DNA of 16,168 bases, taken from positions 1 to 16,168 of the forward strand of contig CAZINM010000021.1 in assembly GCA_964540605.1 (NCBI GenBank). Direction: 5' to 3'. The notes under the pieces are model-generated. The model did not search any database, had not been told where the DNA came from, and saw only the letters and a list, made by a program, of their open reading frames with translations. Shown one piece after another: positions 9,010-15,227 of the stretch. The DNA is from CAZINM01 sp964540605 (GTDB lineage: Bacteria > Patescibacteriota > Dojkabacteria > SC72 > JAHDCA01). Each line of letters starts with the position of its first letter. The first letter of the stretch is position 1. The translations under genes were made by a program, and so were the position numbers.

Positions 9010-9657
9010 TTATTCATCATCATCATTATTATACCCTAAATTCGTACTTTCTTTGAGGTTTGAGAAAATGAACAATGCAAAACCAATCCCAAATAAAGCA
9101 CCTGTTATTATTCTTTTCCAATAGCTATCAAAATAAACATCTGGGACAAAAGAGAACTCAAATATCTCAGCTATTAATTGGAACATCCCATCAACCGACA
9201 TTGGGATCATCAATAAAATGATCAAAGACCATTTGAATTTTGGAATTTTCTTATTACGCTTAACATAAATTAGATAAATTGCTCCTGTTATGAGCAATGC
9301 CGTGTAAATCCCAAGATCTCTTATACATAAAGCGGTTTTATACCCCACATAATCATTACCAACATATGGATATCCAAAAATCGTATCTGAAACAACAGAT
9401 GGAACATTTGGATTATTTTCTGGTATCACACCGGAAAGTTGCAATTCCTCAATAGAGTAGAACTTTATAAACCCTTTCTCTCCTAATAAAAAAGGTGTCC
9501 TTTCAACCCGTTGGTGACAAAAAACTCTATATACCGAATGGATAGTGTTTGCCAAAGGATCTAAATTAGCTTTATAAAGAAATGGTGGCAGGATAGCTAA
9601 AAGCCAATATGTCAGCAAAGCTACCCATATAAATTCTGCAAAATGTTTTTTGAACAT
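9010..9657 (-). CDS. DUF2085 family membrane protein
   Basis: A 215-residue protein with about four hydrophobic helices: ~8-28, ~113-131, ~143-163 and ~182-200. Family-like motifs are FCHQR (Cys47-His48-Gln49), CIRDLGIY (Cys111) and MSVDGMFQ (Asp156, Gln160). In most family members as I know them the second motif is CxRCxG; here the second Cys is Asp114, so any metal or redox role of the cysteine pair is doubtful. The function of the family is unknown. A loop of about 50 residues lies between the CHQ motif and the second motif. The C-terminus is acidic (NNDDDE). It is probably the first gene of an operon with the AI-2E permease and is divergent from the JAMM-like gene at 9797. Confidence 0.8.
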   Translation of the reverse strand: MFKKHFAEFIWVALLTYWLLAILPPFLYKANLDPLANTIHSVYRVFCHQRVERTPFLLGEKGFIKFYSIEELQLSGVIPENNPNVPSVVSDTIFGYPYVGNDYVGYKTALCIRDLGIYTALLITGAIYLIYVKRNKKIPKFKWSLIILLMIPMSVDGMFQLIAEIFEFSFVPDVYFDSYWKRIITGALFGIGFALFIFSNLKESTNLGYNNDDDE

Positions 9658-9796
9658 AATAGTTGAAGAAAATTTTATCCAGATATTACTTTAACATTGC
9701 GTTTTAATCAAATTATTCTTATGAGATAAATTAGATACTACAAATAATTATTTCTTGCTAATATGAAATATACATTAATAATATATTAAACCGTAG

Positions 9797-10510
9797 ATGC
9801 TAAACTTCTTTGACCTATTTAAAAGTAGTAATAGAATGAGTTTCTATCAACTATATAATAAGTTGAGAAAATGGAATGACTCAAGGCTTTACCCAAATTC
9901 GTATGAATTACCCGATGAGATGACTTTCCCAACAGATTTCTGGCATGAGGTAATAAAGCTTTACAACCTGACACGACAAGATGAATTTGAAAGAGCTATA
10001 GCAGTTTTCTGGGCTGATGGAGAACTAATATTAAGTTCAACAATCAAAGGTAATAGAAGATCTGTGACCCCAAGAAGTGGGGTAGAGGTAAAATATTCTC
10101 ACAGTATTCATAAAGGTTATTTTACTAAAGAGGTTTTTTTAGATGGTAAAAAATATAGTTCCAGGGAGGTATACCATAAAAACGCACCATCAAAGATCGA
10201 AGTTAAATACCTTTTTAATATGCACACACATCCTCCTCATGAGATGACAGATGGGTCAAAATATTACTCATTCTTTTCTGCTCAAGACATTAGATCTCTA
10301 TTAATATCAAAGGTTATCATAACCGGAATGATCGGCAATAAGTTATGGTTACTTGTAAGAACCAGTAGGACTCCATCGGTTTTAGATAGTTCAATTAATG
10401 ATCCTAAAATAAATATGGAGTTCCTTTATAAAGAACTCCATATCGAAATCTATTCTGGCGAATTCAATTCCATCCTTTACAGGTATAAGCCTGAGGATCA
10501 GAATTCTTAA
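9797..10510 (+). CDS. JAMM/MPN (JAB1-like) metalloprotease-like protein
   Basis: A 237-residue protein without signal peptide or membrane segment. The core feature is NMHTHPP (His143 and His145), followed by FFSAQDIRSLL (Ser161, Asp164). This is the HxHP...SxxD zinc-binding pattern of JAMM isopeptidases. A Glu upstream in FERAIAVFWADGEL (Glu63 or Glu65) could be the general acid/base. The spacing between the His pair and Ser is longer than the canonical JAMM loop, so it is a divergent member. Strand-rich segments KVIITGMIG and KLWLLVRTS fit the MPN fold. Substrates may be isopeptide-linked or C-terminal tagged proteins, but no ubiquitin-like, E1 or E2 gene is visible. It ends on the TTAA that also supplies the stop of the convergent Ig-like gene. 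Confidence 0.6.
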   Translation: MLNFFDLFKSSNRMSFYQLYNKLRKWNDSRLYPNSYELPDEMTFPTDFWHEVIKLYNLTRQDEFERAIAVFWADGELILSSTIKGNRRSVTPRSGVEVKYSHSIHKGYFTKEVFLDGKKYSSREVYHKNAPSKIEVKYLFNMHTHPPHEMTDGSKYYSFFSAQDIRSLLISKVIITGMIGNKLWLLVRTSRTPSVLDSSINDPKINMEFLYKELHIEIYSGEFNSILYRYKPEDQNS

Positions 10511-11484
10511 GATCTTTTTCCTAATTTGTAGAATACTAGGCCACCGTTAAAAGTAAGAGTCGCAAGAATTACTANNNNNNNNNNTAGACCTAATATTGCC
10601 ATTAAGTTATTTCCAGCAATAATATCCATTGCATCATCAAAGATCCCTGCAGCTTCTGGTAAGGTTGTACCATCTGGTCCTACATAAGCACCATCTCCAT
10701 TAAGATCTCCATCTGCAATTACTCCATATGATGGATATTTGATATCTACTGTCTCATCGAGTACCAATTCATTACCAGCAAGATCTGTTACTGATACTGT
10801 ATAAGATTTCTCTTTCGCTTCAAGCTTAGTTACCTGCAATTCGAATGTTCCATCTTCAGCTGAATTTGTATAAAATTCCATTTCGCCATCAGTAAGTTTA
10901 ACAATACTTAATGGCTCAACTGTACCTGTTATAGTAAATGAATCTGTAGCTGTCTCTTTTTCGTAGTTCAATTTTACATCTGTTGCCACAGGGGCTGTTC
11001 TATCAACAGTTACGACAACTGTATCAGATTTATTACTTCTCTTTCTTATTGGGAAACCGACTACTGTTGCTGATCTAATTTCGTAATCTCCTTCTTCTTC
11101 AGAAATTGGAAGATATCCATCAAAAGAACCTTCATTATCAGATTCTAATGTTGTTGAGATCTCTTCTCCATCAATAAAGAACATAACTTCGCTATCTGGA
11201 TCTGTAGTACCTTTAACATATACATTATCCTGATTTGTAAATGTTTCAGCTTTGATCTCAGGAATCGTTAAAGATTCATCTATCTTTGCTGATCTTCTAG
11301 AAAGAACCACTACAACAACTGCTAGAACAATAAACACAACTCCCAAGACGATCAAGCCTAATCCAATGACCTTAGCCATTAAGCTTTCTTCATCTGATGC
11401 CATCTGCTGATTTACTTTCTCTACCATTTTCTTGTCAGTATCTGCATTTCTTTCTGGGACAGTGCCTTTTACTGAAGGTTTCAT
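10507..11484 (-). CDS. Surface protein with two Ig-like domains and terminal membrane anchors
   Basis: A 325-residue protein. Residues 1-35 are charged and cytoplasmic; ~38-62 is a strongly hydrophobic helix followed by RR. Two Ig-like beta domains follow (~72-162 and ~165-250), each with the bacterial Big pattern (VYVKGTTDPDSEV / FTITGTVEPLSIV, and DNEGSFDGYLP / AEDGTFELQV). Then comes a calcium-loop-like DGDLNGDGAYVGPDG (258-272), LPEAAG (275-280), a second hydrophobic segment (~293-318) interrupted by the N run, and a short basic tail KLGKRS. The end resembles a loose sortase sorting signal. A divergent sortase gene starts 139 bp away, so it may be that enzyme's substrate. The specific function is unknown, perhaps surface scaffold or adhesion. 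Start ATG is at 11484, after a TATACA box. Confidence 0.75.
   Translation of the reverse strand: MKPSVKGTVPERNADTDKKMVEKVNQQMASDEESLMAKVIGLGLIVLGVVFIVLAVVVVVLSRRSAKIDESLTIPEIKAETFTNQDNVYVKGTTDPDSEVMFFIDGEEISTTLESDNEGSFDGYLPISEEEGDYEIRSATVVGFPIRKRSNKSDTVVVTVDRTAPVATDVKLNYEKETATDSFTITGTVEPLSIVKLTDGEMEFYTNSAEDGTFELQVTKLEAKEKSYTVSVTDLAGNELVLDETVDIKYPSYGVIADGDLNGDGAYVGPDGTTLPEAAGIFDDAMDIIAGNNLMAILGLXXXXVILATLTFNGGLVFYKLGKRS
10575..10584. other. 10-base N run (undetermined sequence)
   Basis: Ten undetermined bases inside the C-terminal hydrophobic segment of the Ig-like protein. The frame is the same on both sides if the gap is exactly 10 or a multiple of three away from it. Confidence 0.95.
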
Positions 11485-11490
11485 AATATA

Positions 11491-11496
11491 TGTATA
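11491..11496 (-). promoter_or_regulatory. Candidate -10 box of the Ig-like protein gene
   Basis: The minus strand reads TATACA, six bases before the ATG at 11484, the same arrangement as at mutS. A second AT-rich candidate (TATAAA, further upstream) cannot be excluded. Confidence 0.35.
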
Positions 11497-11565
11497 ACCA
11501 TAAATTTATAACTATAAGTATTTTAATACAAGCCTATAACAAATGCAATCCTTTATATTTTTCTG

Positions 11566-11571
11566 TATAAT
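11566..11571 (+). promoter_or_regulatory. Candidate -10 box of the sortase gene
   Basis: Perfect TATAAT preceded directly by TG. Unlike most starts here, it lies ~52 bases upstream of the ATG at 11624, implying a leader of about 45 bases. No clear -35 box was found. Confidence 0.4.
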
Positions 11572-11623
11572 CAGCAATATACAAATAAATATTCAATATT
11601 TGGAGATCAGAAAAAGATAATTC

Positions 11624-12349
11624 ATGAAAAGAAATAGAAAAAGAGTAAAAGTTATATTGATACTAACAGTCTTTTCTTTACTGTTGATTGTTGCTGGAGC
11701 AGCAGGAATGATCATCTACCCTTATTACAATGAGATACTTCTTATAAAAGAAGCTGCAGATCCCCTTAGACTTTCTGAGAGTATAACCATAGGATTTTAT
11801 CAAACAATATCCCCTAAAATAGATATAAAAGCTTATGATGAAACATTCGATGATTCTCAAAGCTTGGAGTATTTAACTAGAGATCAACTTTCACAATATT
11901 ATAATGAAGGCTCAATAGCCAATAGATTAGAACCAAAAAATAGTATGATCACTATCCCGAGTATAAATGTTGATGCTTACATTCTGGATGGAGAAACCGC
12001 TCATCGTATGGATTACGGACCTTGGCACTTTCCTTTATCATCTTATCCAGGTGCAAAAGGAAATATGGTAATTATTGGACACAGATTTGCAGAGCTACCT
12101 CCGAGTCAAAATACATTCTTTAATTTAGATAAGATAATGGTTGGAGATAAGATCTTAATAACTCAAAAAGGGGGTATCAGTTATACATATACAGTCACAG
12201 AGACCAAAGTAGTTGAGAAAAATGATCGATCTGTCTTGGCTGATCATGGGGATTATCGTATAACATTGATCACTTGTACTCCTCTTTGGACTTCAAAACA
12301 AAGATTAGTTATTACAGGTATCTTGGATAAAGCCTACAGTAATATATAA
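11624..12349 (+). CDS. Sortase family transpeptidase
   Basis: A 241-residue membrane-anchored cysteine transpeptidase that cleaves sorting signals of surface proteins and joins them to cell-wall or other amines. The N-terminal basic tail MKRNRKRVK precedes a hydrophobic helix (~9-31). The catalytic domain (~105-235) has MITIPSINVDAYI at its start, VIIGHRF (His153), TLITCTP (Cys218) and QRLVITG (Arg227), the complete His-Cys-Arg set. The segment between helix and catalytic domain (~35-100) is longer than in minimal sortases. The TLITCTP context suits class D/E-like sortases, but the class is uncertain. It is divergent from an Ig-like protein with an LPEAAG-plus-helix-plus-basic-tail end, a plausible substrate. 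GGAG at 11602-11605 is too far from the ATG to act as a normal ribosome binding site. Confidence 0.92.
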   Translation: MKRNRKRVKVILILTVFSLLLIVAGAAGMIIYPYYNEILLIKEAADPLRLSESITIGFYQTISPKIDIKAYDETFDDSQSLEYLTRDQLSQYYNEGSIANRLEPKNSMITIPSINVDAYILDGETAHRMDYGPWHFPLSSYPGAKGNMVIIGHRFAELPPSQNTFFNLDKIMVGDKILITQKGGISYTYTVTETKVVEKNDRSVLADHGDYRITLITCTPLWTSKQRLVITGILDKAYSNI

Positions 12350-12449
12350 AGTGCTTTTCTTATATGAATTTTCCCAATACAGCAAGGTGAATCCTTGAAA
12401 AGTTAGCTGGACAAAACGCACAAATAACTATAGAATACCACGATTAATT

Positions 12450-12532
12450 AAGGTTTTTAGATTAAGGAAATATACATATGAATTGATATGATATTTGCAT
12501 ACCTATTCATATCTCCTCATCTTAAGAACCTT
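12450..12532 (+). repeat. Long imperfect inverted repeat upstream of tig
   Basis: Left arm 12450-12483 begins AAGGTTTTTAGAT and right arm 12505-12532 ends ATCTTAAGAACCTT. They pair with a few mismatches and bulges around a 21-base loop. The element lies 35 bases upstream of the tig start in an otherwise featureless 218 bp gap after the sortase gene. It could be a 5' leader hairpin, an operator, or a terminator-like structure for the sortase transcript, although no T run follows directly. Confidence 0.4.
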
Positions 12533-12567
12533 CTGTTTATTTACATTTTATTTATCTAAAACGAATA

Positions 12568-13797
12568 ATGGACGAATTTTACAAAAGAACAGATATTTCT
12601 GAAACCGAAGTGACATTTGAAATAAAATTACCTGCAGATGCAGTTGTTGCATCATATGCACAATTACTGAAAGAAAGAGGTAAAAGTGTAGATATAAAAG
12701 GTTTTAGGAAGGGAAATGTACCCTCAGAACTAATCGAGCCATCTGTTCAAGAATTGATACTTACTGAAACATTTGAAAGATTAGCTCCATATTATGTAAA
12801 TGCAGCAATAATAAAAGAGAAACTTGAACCAATTGCACCTCCTGTTTATTCAGATCTTGGAGAAATGAAAAAGGATCAACCAATACAATTCAAGGTAAAA
12901 GTTACAATTATGCCTAAATTCAAGCTTGGTGATCTTAAAAAGATCAAGGTTGACACATCAGATCCAGATGTAAAAGATTCTGAGATAGATGAAACCATAA
13001 ATCTCATGGTAAAGAATAATGCTGGAAATTTGAATAAGAAAGATGATGCAGATAAAAAAGATGCTTCAGAAACCAAAGCTGATGATGAATGGGCGAAAAA
13101 GATAGCAAAACTATACAATTTTGATGATGTAAAAGATCTTCATGATCTAAAAGGGAAATTAAAAGATCTATTAAAGGATCAAAAAAGTTCTTACATGAGA
13201 CAAAATGCAGTAGCTGAAGTTATAAATAAGGCAATCGTAGCATCAAATATAAAAGTCCCACAGCCAGGTATAGATTATGAAGCTCAGCAAAGAGAAGAGG
13301 CATTTATGAAAGATCTAGAGAATATGAAGCTTAACTTAAGAGATTTTATGAAAGAGAGAGAGCTTAAATATGAGGATCTTAAAGAGAGATGGGAAAAAGA
13401 TGCTAAAGAGGCTTTAGAAGCTGATGTATTATTAAGACTTTATTCAGAAGAAAGAAAGGTTGAATTAACGGATGATGAACTTAAAGATGAAGTAGCAAAG
13501 ATCAAAGAATCAGCAAAACTCCATTACGAAAAAGAGCATGCAGGTCATGATCATGAAAGTCATTTTGATGAATCTGTCTACGATAACCCAACCTGGCAAG
13601 CACAAATTAAAGGCTATCTTCTAAAACAGAAAGCTTATCAAGCATTGCTTGACGAAGTTTTAGGTGAAGAGTTCTTCAAACCAACAGAAGAAGAGAAGAA
13701 AGCATTTGAGGAAGAAGCAAATAGTGGTAACGCTAAAAAGGACTCTAGTAATAAAGACAAAAAAAATAGCGACAATAAAGATAAAGCTGCAAAATAA
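12568..13797 (+). CDS. tig: Trigger factor lacking the FKBP-type PPIase domain
   Basis: Ribosome-bound chaperone that meets nascent chains at the exit tunnel. It has 409 residues. The N-terminal ribosome-binding domain (1-~125) carries the signature GFRKGNVP (45-52). Where a PPIase domain of about 90 residues is expected after ~145, there is only a charged linker (NKKDDADKKDASETK, 156-170), running directly into DDEWAKKIAKLYNFDDVKDLHDLK, which aligns with the start of the C-terminal chaperone arms. The C-terminal domain is helical throughout, with a His-rich insertion EHAGHDHESHFDE (323-335) and an unusual Lys/Asp/Asn tail (388-409). The clpP gene follows after 19 bp, the conserved tig-clpP arrangement, so they are probably co-transcribed. 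There is no Shine-Dalgarno site; the start is fixed by homology at MDEFYKR or very near it. Confidence 0.93.
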   Translation: MDEFYKRTDISETEVTFEIKLPADAVVASYAQLLKERGKSVDIKGFRKGNVPSELIEPSVQELILTETFERLAPYYVNAAIIKEKLEPIAPPVYSDLGEMKKDQPIQFKVKVTIMPKFKLGDLKKIKVDTSDPDVKDSEIDETINLMVKNNAGNLNKKDDADKKDASETKADDEWAKKIAKLYNFDDVKDLHDLKGKLKDLLKDQKSSYMRQNAVAEVINKAIVASNIKVPQPGIDYEAQQREEAFMKDLENMKLNLRDFMKERELKYEDLKERWEKDAKEALEADVLLRLYSEERKVELTDDELKDEVAKIKESAKLHYEKEHAGHDHESHFDESVYDNPTWQAQIKGYLLKQKAYQALLDEVLGEEFFKPTEEEKKAFEEEANSGNAKKDSSNKDKKNSDNKDKAAK

Positions 13798-13816
13798 ATT
13801 TACATTTTCATAAAAA

Positions 13817-14410
13817 ATGTTAATACCAACAGTTATCGAATCGGAGCCAAGAGGTGAGAGGGCTTACGATATCTATTCAAGACTACTTAAAGATAGAATC
13901 GTATTTGTAAGTGAGACAATAGAAACAAACATGGCCAATACAGTTATTGCCCAACTTCTATTCTTGGAAAAAAGTAATCCAAAACAAGATATTCAGATGT
14001 TCATTAATTCATACGGAGGCTCAATAACCGCTGGTATGGCAATTCTCGACACAATGAAATATATAAGATGTGATATAAGTACAATTGCGGTCGGAGTAGC
14101 AGCATCTATGGGTGCAATGATACTGGCAGGAGGAACAAAAGGTAAAAGATTTGCATTACCTCATAGCGAAATCATGATCCACCAACCTTTAGTAGATAGG
14201 ATCGGGGGACAAGCAAGTGATGTTGAAATAAGTGCGAAACATCTATTAAAAAGCCGAGATGACCTTTACACAATGCTTTCAGATTTTACGGGCAAGACAA
14301 AAGCTCAGATAGAAAAAGATGCAGATAGGGATAACTGGATGAGTGCTAATGATGCCAAAAAATACGGAATTATCGATAAGGTTATTGCACAGAGGGAGAG
14401 TAGGGGGTAG
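13817..14410 (+). CDS. clpP: ATP-dependent Clp protease proteolytic subunit
   Basis: A 197-residue serine peptidase that forms the tetradecameric chamber loaded by ClpX or ClpA/C. The catalytic triad is visible: Ser97 in GVAASMGAM, His122 in IMIHQP and Asp172 in DRDNWMSA. Other hallmarks are INSYGGSITAGMAI (substrate-binding and oligomer region), the handle helix region after VDRIGGQASDVEI, and KYGIIDKVI near the end. The length is typical, and the short N-terminus MLIPTVIESEPRGERAYDIYSRL matches mature ClpP starts, so no long propeptide is present. It is 19 bp after tig, and no clpX lies immediately downstream. The ATG follows TTCATAAAAA with no ribosome binding site. Confidence 0.98.
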   Translation: MLIPTVIESEPRGERAYDIYSRLLKDRIVFVSETIETNMANTVIAQLLFLEKSNPKQDIQMFINSYGGSITAGMAILDTMKYIRCDISTIAVGVAASMGAMILAGGTKGKRFALPHSEIMIHQPLVDRIGGQASDVEISAKHLLKSRDDLYTMLSDFTGKTKAQIEKDADRDNWMSANDAKKYGIIDKVIAQRESRG

Positions 14411-14532
14411 AGGGGTCTTCGATTGGTTTTATATAAAGATCATTTATTTTTCATCTGAATGTGAAATCACTTCATTTTGTTGCGAAGAGTTGTTAAAAAA
14501 GTATAAAATACTTTAACTGATATTATTAATAA

Positions 14533-14609
14533 GGGCGATTAGCTCAGCTGGTTAGAGCACTACAATGACACTGTAGGGGTCGCAGGTTCGAGTCCCGCAT
14601 CGCCCACCA
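14533..14609 (+). tRNA. tRNA-Val (anticodon GAC), CCA encoded
   Basis: Acceptor GGGCGAT pairs with ATCGCCC, then discriminator A and an encoded CCA. The D arm is GCTC/GAGC; the anticodon stem CTACA/TGTAG encloses the loop ATGACAC, giving anticodon GAC for valine GUC/GUU. The T arm is GCAGG-TTCGAGT-CCCGC, where A51 faces C63, a mismatch in an otherwise regular cloverleaf. The last 20 bases recur twice downstream. TATTAT at 14521-14526 ends six bases before the first G and could be a -10 box, but no -35 box fits well. Confidence 0.95.
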
Positions 14610-14611
14610 TG

Positions 14612-14653
14612 AAAACAGACATCTGACTACGAAGTAGGCGGGTGTCTGTTTTT
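14612..14653 (+). terminator. Intrinsic terminator after tRNA-Val
   Basis: AAAACAGACA (14612-14621) pairs with TGTCTGTTTT (14643-14652), and the stem continues inward with wobbles to a CTAC-GAA-GTAG tip (14627-14637). The arm is therefore about 19 bases with one mismatch and a 3-base loop, ending in a run of T. It starts three bases after the tRNA CCA. Confidence 0.85.
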
Positions 14654-14672
14654 ATTGATGTTGATCTGAACA

Positions 14673-14691
14673 CGAACCTGTACCAGGTTCG
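14673..14691 (+). repeat. Perfect palindrome, 8 bp arms, TAC loop
   Basis: CGAACCTG-TAC-CAGGTTCG. It lies in the first unit of the tRNA-end array and is one of several palindromes with three-base loops there. A near-relative with a shorter arm (AACCTG-CTG-CAGGTT) stands at 15088-15102 in the last segment. Confidence 0.8.
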
Positions 14692-14712
14692 CAACTGAAG
14701 GTCCAAGAACGA

Positions 14713-14723
14713 GTACGAAGTAC
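14713..14723 (+). repeat. Short palindrome with C(GAA)G loop
   Basis: GTAC-GAA-GTAC. The C-GAA-G tip is the motif known from the unusually stable DNA mini-hairpin GCGAAGC. The same tip occurs at 14630, 14921 and 15169 within longer stems. Confidence 0.6.
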
Positions 14724-14830
14724 GAGAGATTGGTTACCGACAGGAGTGCAGAGTCCTTTGAGTTCTGCGAATGTCAATGAGCAGATAACGAAAAGAGACA
14801 TGGTGAGTCCCGCATCGCCCACCAATGATA

Positions 14831-14857
14831 AAAAACCGACCTTCTGGTCGGATTTTT
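14831..14857 (+). terminator. Intrinsic terminator after second tRNA-end copy
   Basis: CCGACC-TTCT-GGTCGG (14836-14851) flanked by AAAAA upstream and TTTTT downstream, so it can work in both directions. It begins 11 bases after the CCA of the second repeat copy. Confidence 0.85.
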
Positions 14858-14910
14858 ATTATTTATGGCGAAGTGGAACTTGGCTGCTGTGATACCTATA
14901 TATCCGGGGA

Positions 14911-14936
14911 CCCCACCCAACGAAGTTGGGAAGGGG
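14911..14936 (+). repeat. Hairpin with CCCAAC-GAA-GTTGGG core
   Basis: Inner stem of 6 bp with a GAA loop (14916-14930), extended by CCCC (14911-14914) and GGGG (14933-14936) after a small internal bulge. It lies in the second array unit and is strongly G+C rich for this genome. Confidence 0.75.
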
Positions 14937-14962
14937 AAAGGAGAACCCACGTAGCGGATGAG

Positions 14963-14983
14963 CAACTTTCCAAAGGAAAGTTG
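14963..14983 (+). repeat. Perfect palindrome, 9 bp arms, AAA loop
   Basis: CAACTTTCC-AAA-GGAAAGTTG, the longest perfect triloop palindrome in the array, 32 bases before the third tRNA-end copy. Confidence 0.8.
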
Positions 14984-15034
14984 TGATTGAGCGAAGTGAA
15001 GTTCGACGCGGTTTGAGTCCCGCATCGCCCACCA

Positions 15035-15071
15035 GATAAATATAAACACCTTTATGATGTTTTTGTTTATC
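15035..15071 (+). terminator. Imperfect hairpin directly after third tRNA-end copy
   Basis: GATAAA (15035-15040) pairs with TTTATC (15066-15071), and the inner AAACA...TGTTT strands pair with bulges. It starts at the base after CCA. It has T-rich descending strands but no separate T run, so termination is less certain than for the hairpins after copies one and two. Confidence 0.45.
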
Positions 15072-15107
15072 TTATGGATGATACAAGAACCTGCTGCAGG
15101 TTTGCCA

Positions 15108-15144
15108 GCTTTACTCCATGAATGCAATGAATGGGAAGTAAAGC
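15108..15144 (+). repeat. Imperfect inverted repeat GCTTTACT...AGTAAAGC
   Basis: Arms 15108-15115 and 15137-15144 pair perfectly. An inner CCAT/ATGG follows with a two-base bulge, leaving an 11-base loop rich in AATG. It lies in the segment after the third tRNA-end copy. Confidence 0.6.
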
Positions 15145-15161
15145 AAATGCATGGAGGTTAC

Positions 15162-15181
15162 AATTCTACGAAGTAAGAATT
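15162..15181 (+). repeat. Near-perfect palindrome with C(GAA)G loop
   Basis: AATTCTAC-GAA-GTAAGAATT: the arms match except for one bulged A on the right. It is the fourth palindrome with a GAA tip in the array region. Confidence 0.65.
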
Positions 15182-15227
15182 CTCCGACAAGCTAGAGTCG
15201 TGCGACCGAGCAAAGCGAGGAAGTGTC

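Larger units (their letters stand above)
14590..15034 (+). repeat. Tandem array: three exact copies of the tRNA-Val 3' end (20 bp) at ~212 bp intervals
   Basis: GAGTCCCGCATCGCCCACCA occurs at 14590-14609 (inside the tRNA gene), 14805-14824 and 15015-15034, with no mismatches. The third copy is preceded by GGTTT, like the GGTTC of the tRNA, so its match is slightly longer with one change. The copies are 215 and 210 bp apart. Only the first has a tRNA body. The DNA between is non-coding, clearly richer in G+C than the neighbouring genes (about 55% for 14881-14940), and full of short palindromes. Units 2 and 3 share little beyond the terminal repeat, a hairpin at the start and ATGAGCA motifs near 14775-14782 and 14958-14964. 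The arrangement resembles repeated attachment at a tRNA 3' end, but no integrase is in the window. Confidence 0.85.

Noticed and set aside
11601..11605. TGGAG as ribosome binding site of the sortase gene
   Set aside because: It lies 18 bases before the ATG, too far for a normal Shine-Dalgarno interaction.
12383..12397. CAAGG-TGAAT-CCTTG as the terminator of the sortase gene
   Set aside because: The stem is short and no T run follows on the plus strand.
14590..15034. CRISPR-like array
   Set aside because: The repeat is 20 bases with ~190-base non-uniform spacers, only three copies, one lying inside a functional tRNA, and no cas gene is seen.
14866..15034. A second tRNA or tmRNA-like gene using GGCGA (14867-14871) as the 5' acceptor strand for the third tRNA-end copy
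   Set aside because: Only five bases pair and no D or anticodon arm can be found. The span of ~167 bases is filled by unrelated hairpins.
14774..15127. A 117-codon minus-strand open frame with WWAMRDSN-like and PTSLGGVPGYIGIT-like segments
   Set aside because: It is the antisense translation of the tRNA 3'-end copies and hairpins. The WWAMRDS segments arise twice because the 20-base repeat is read twice. Such frames are familiar spurious annotations opposite tRNA ends.
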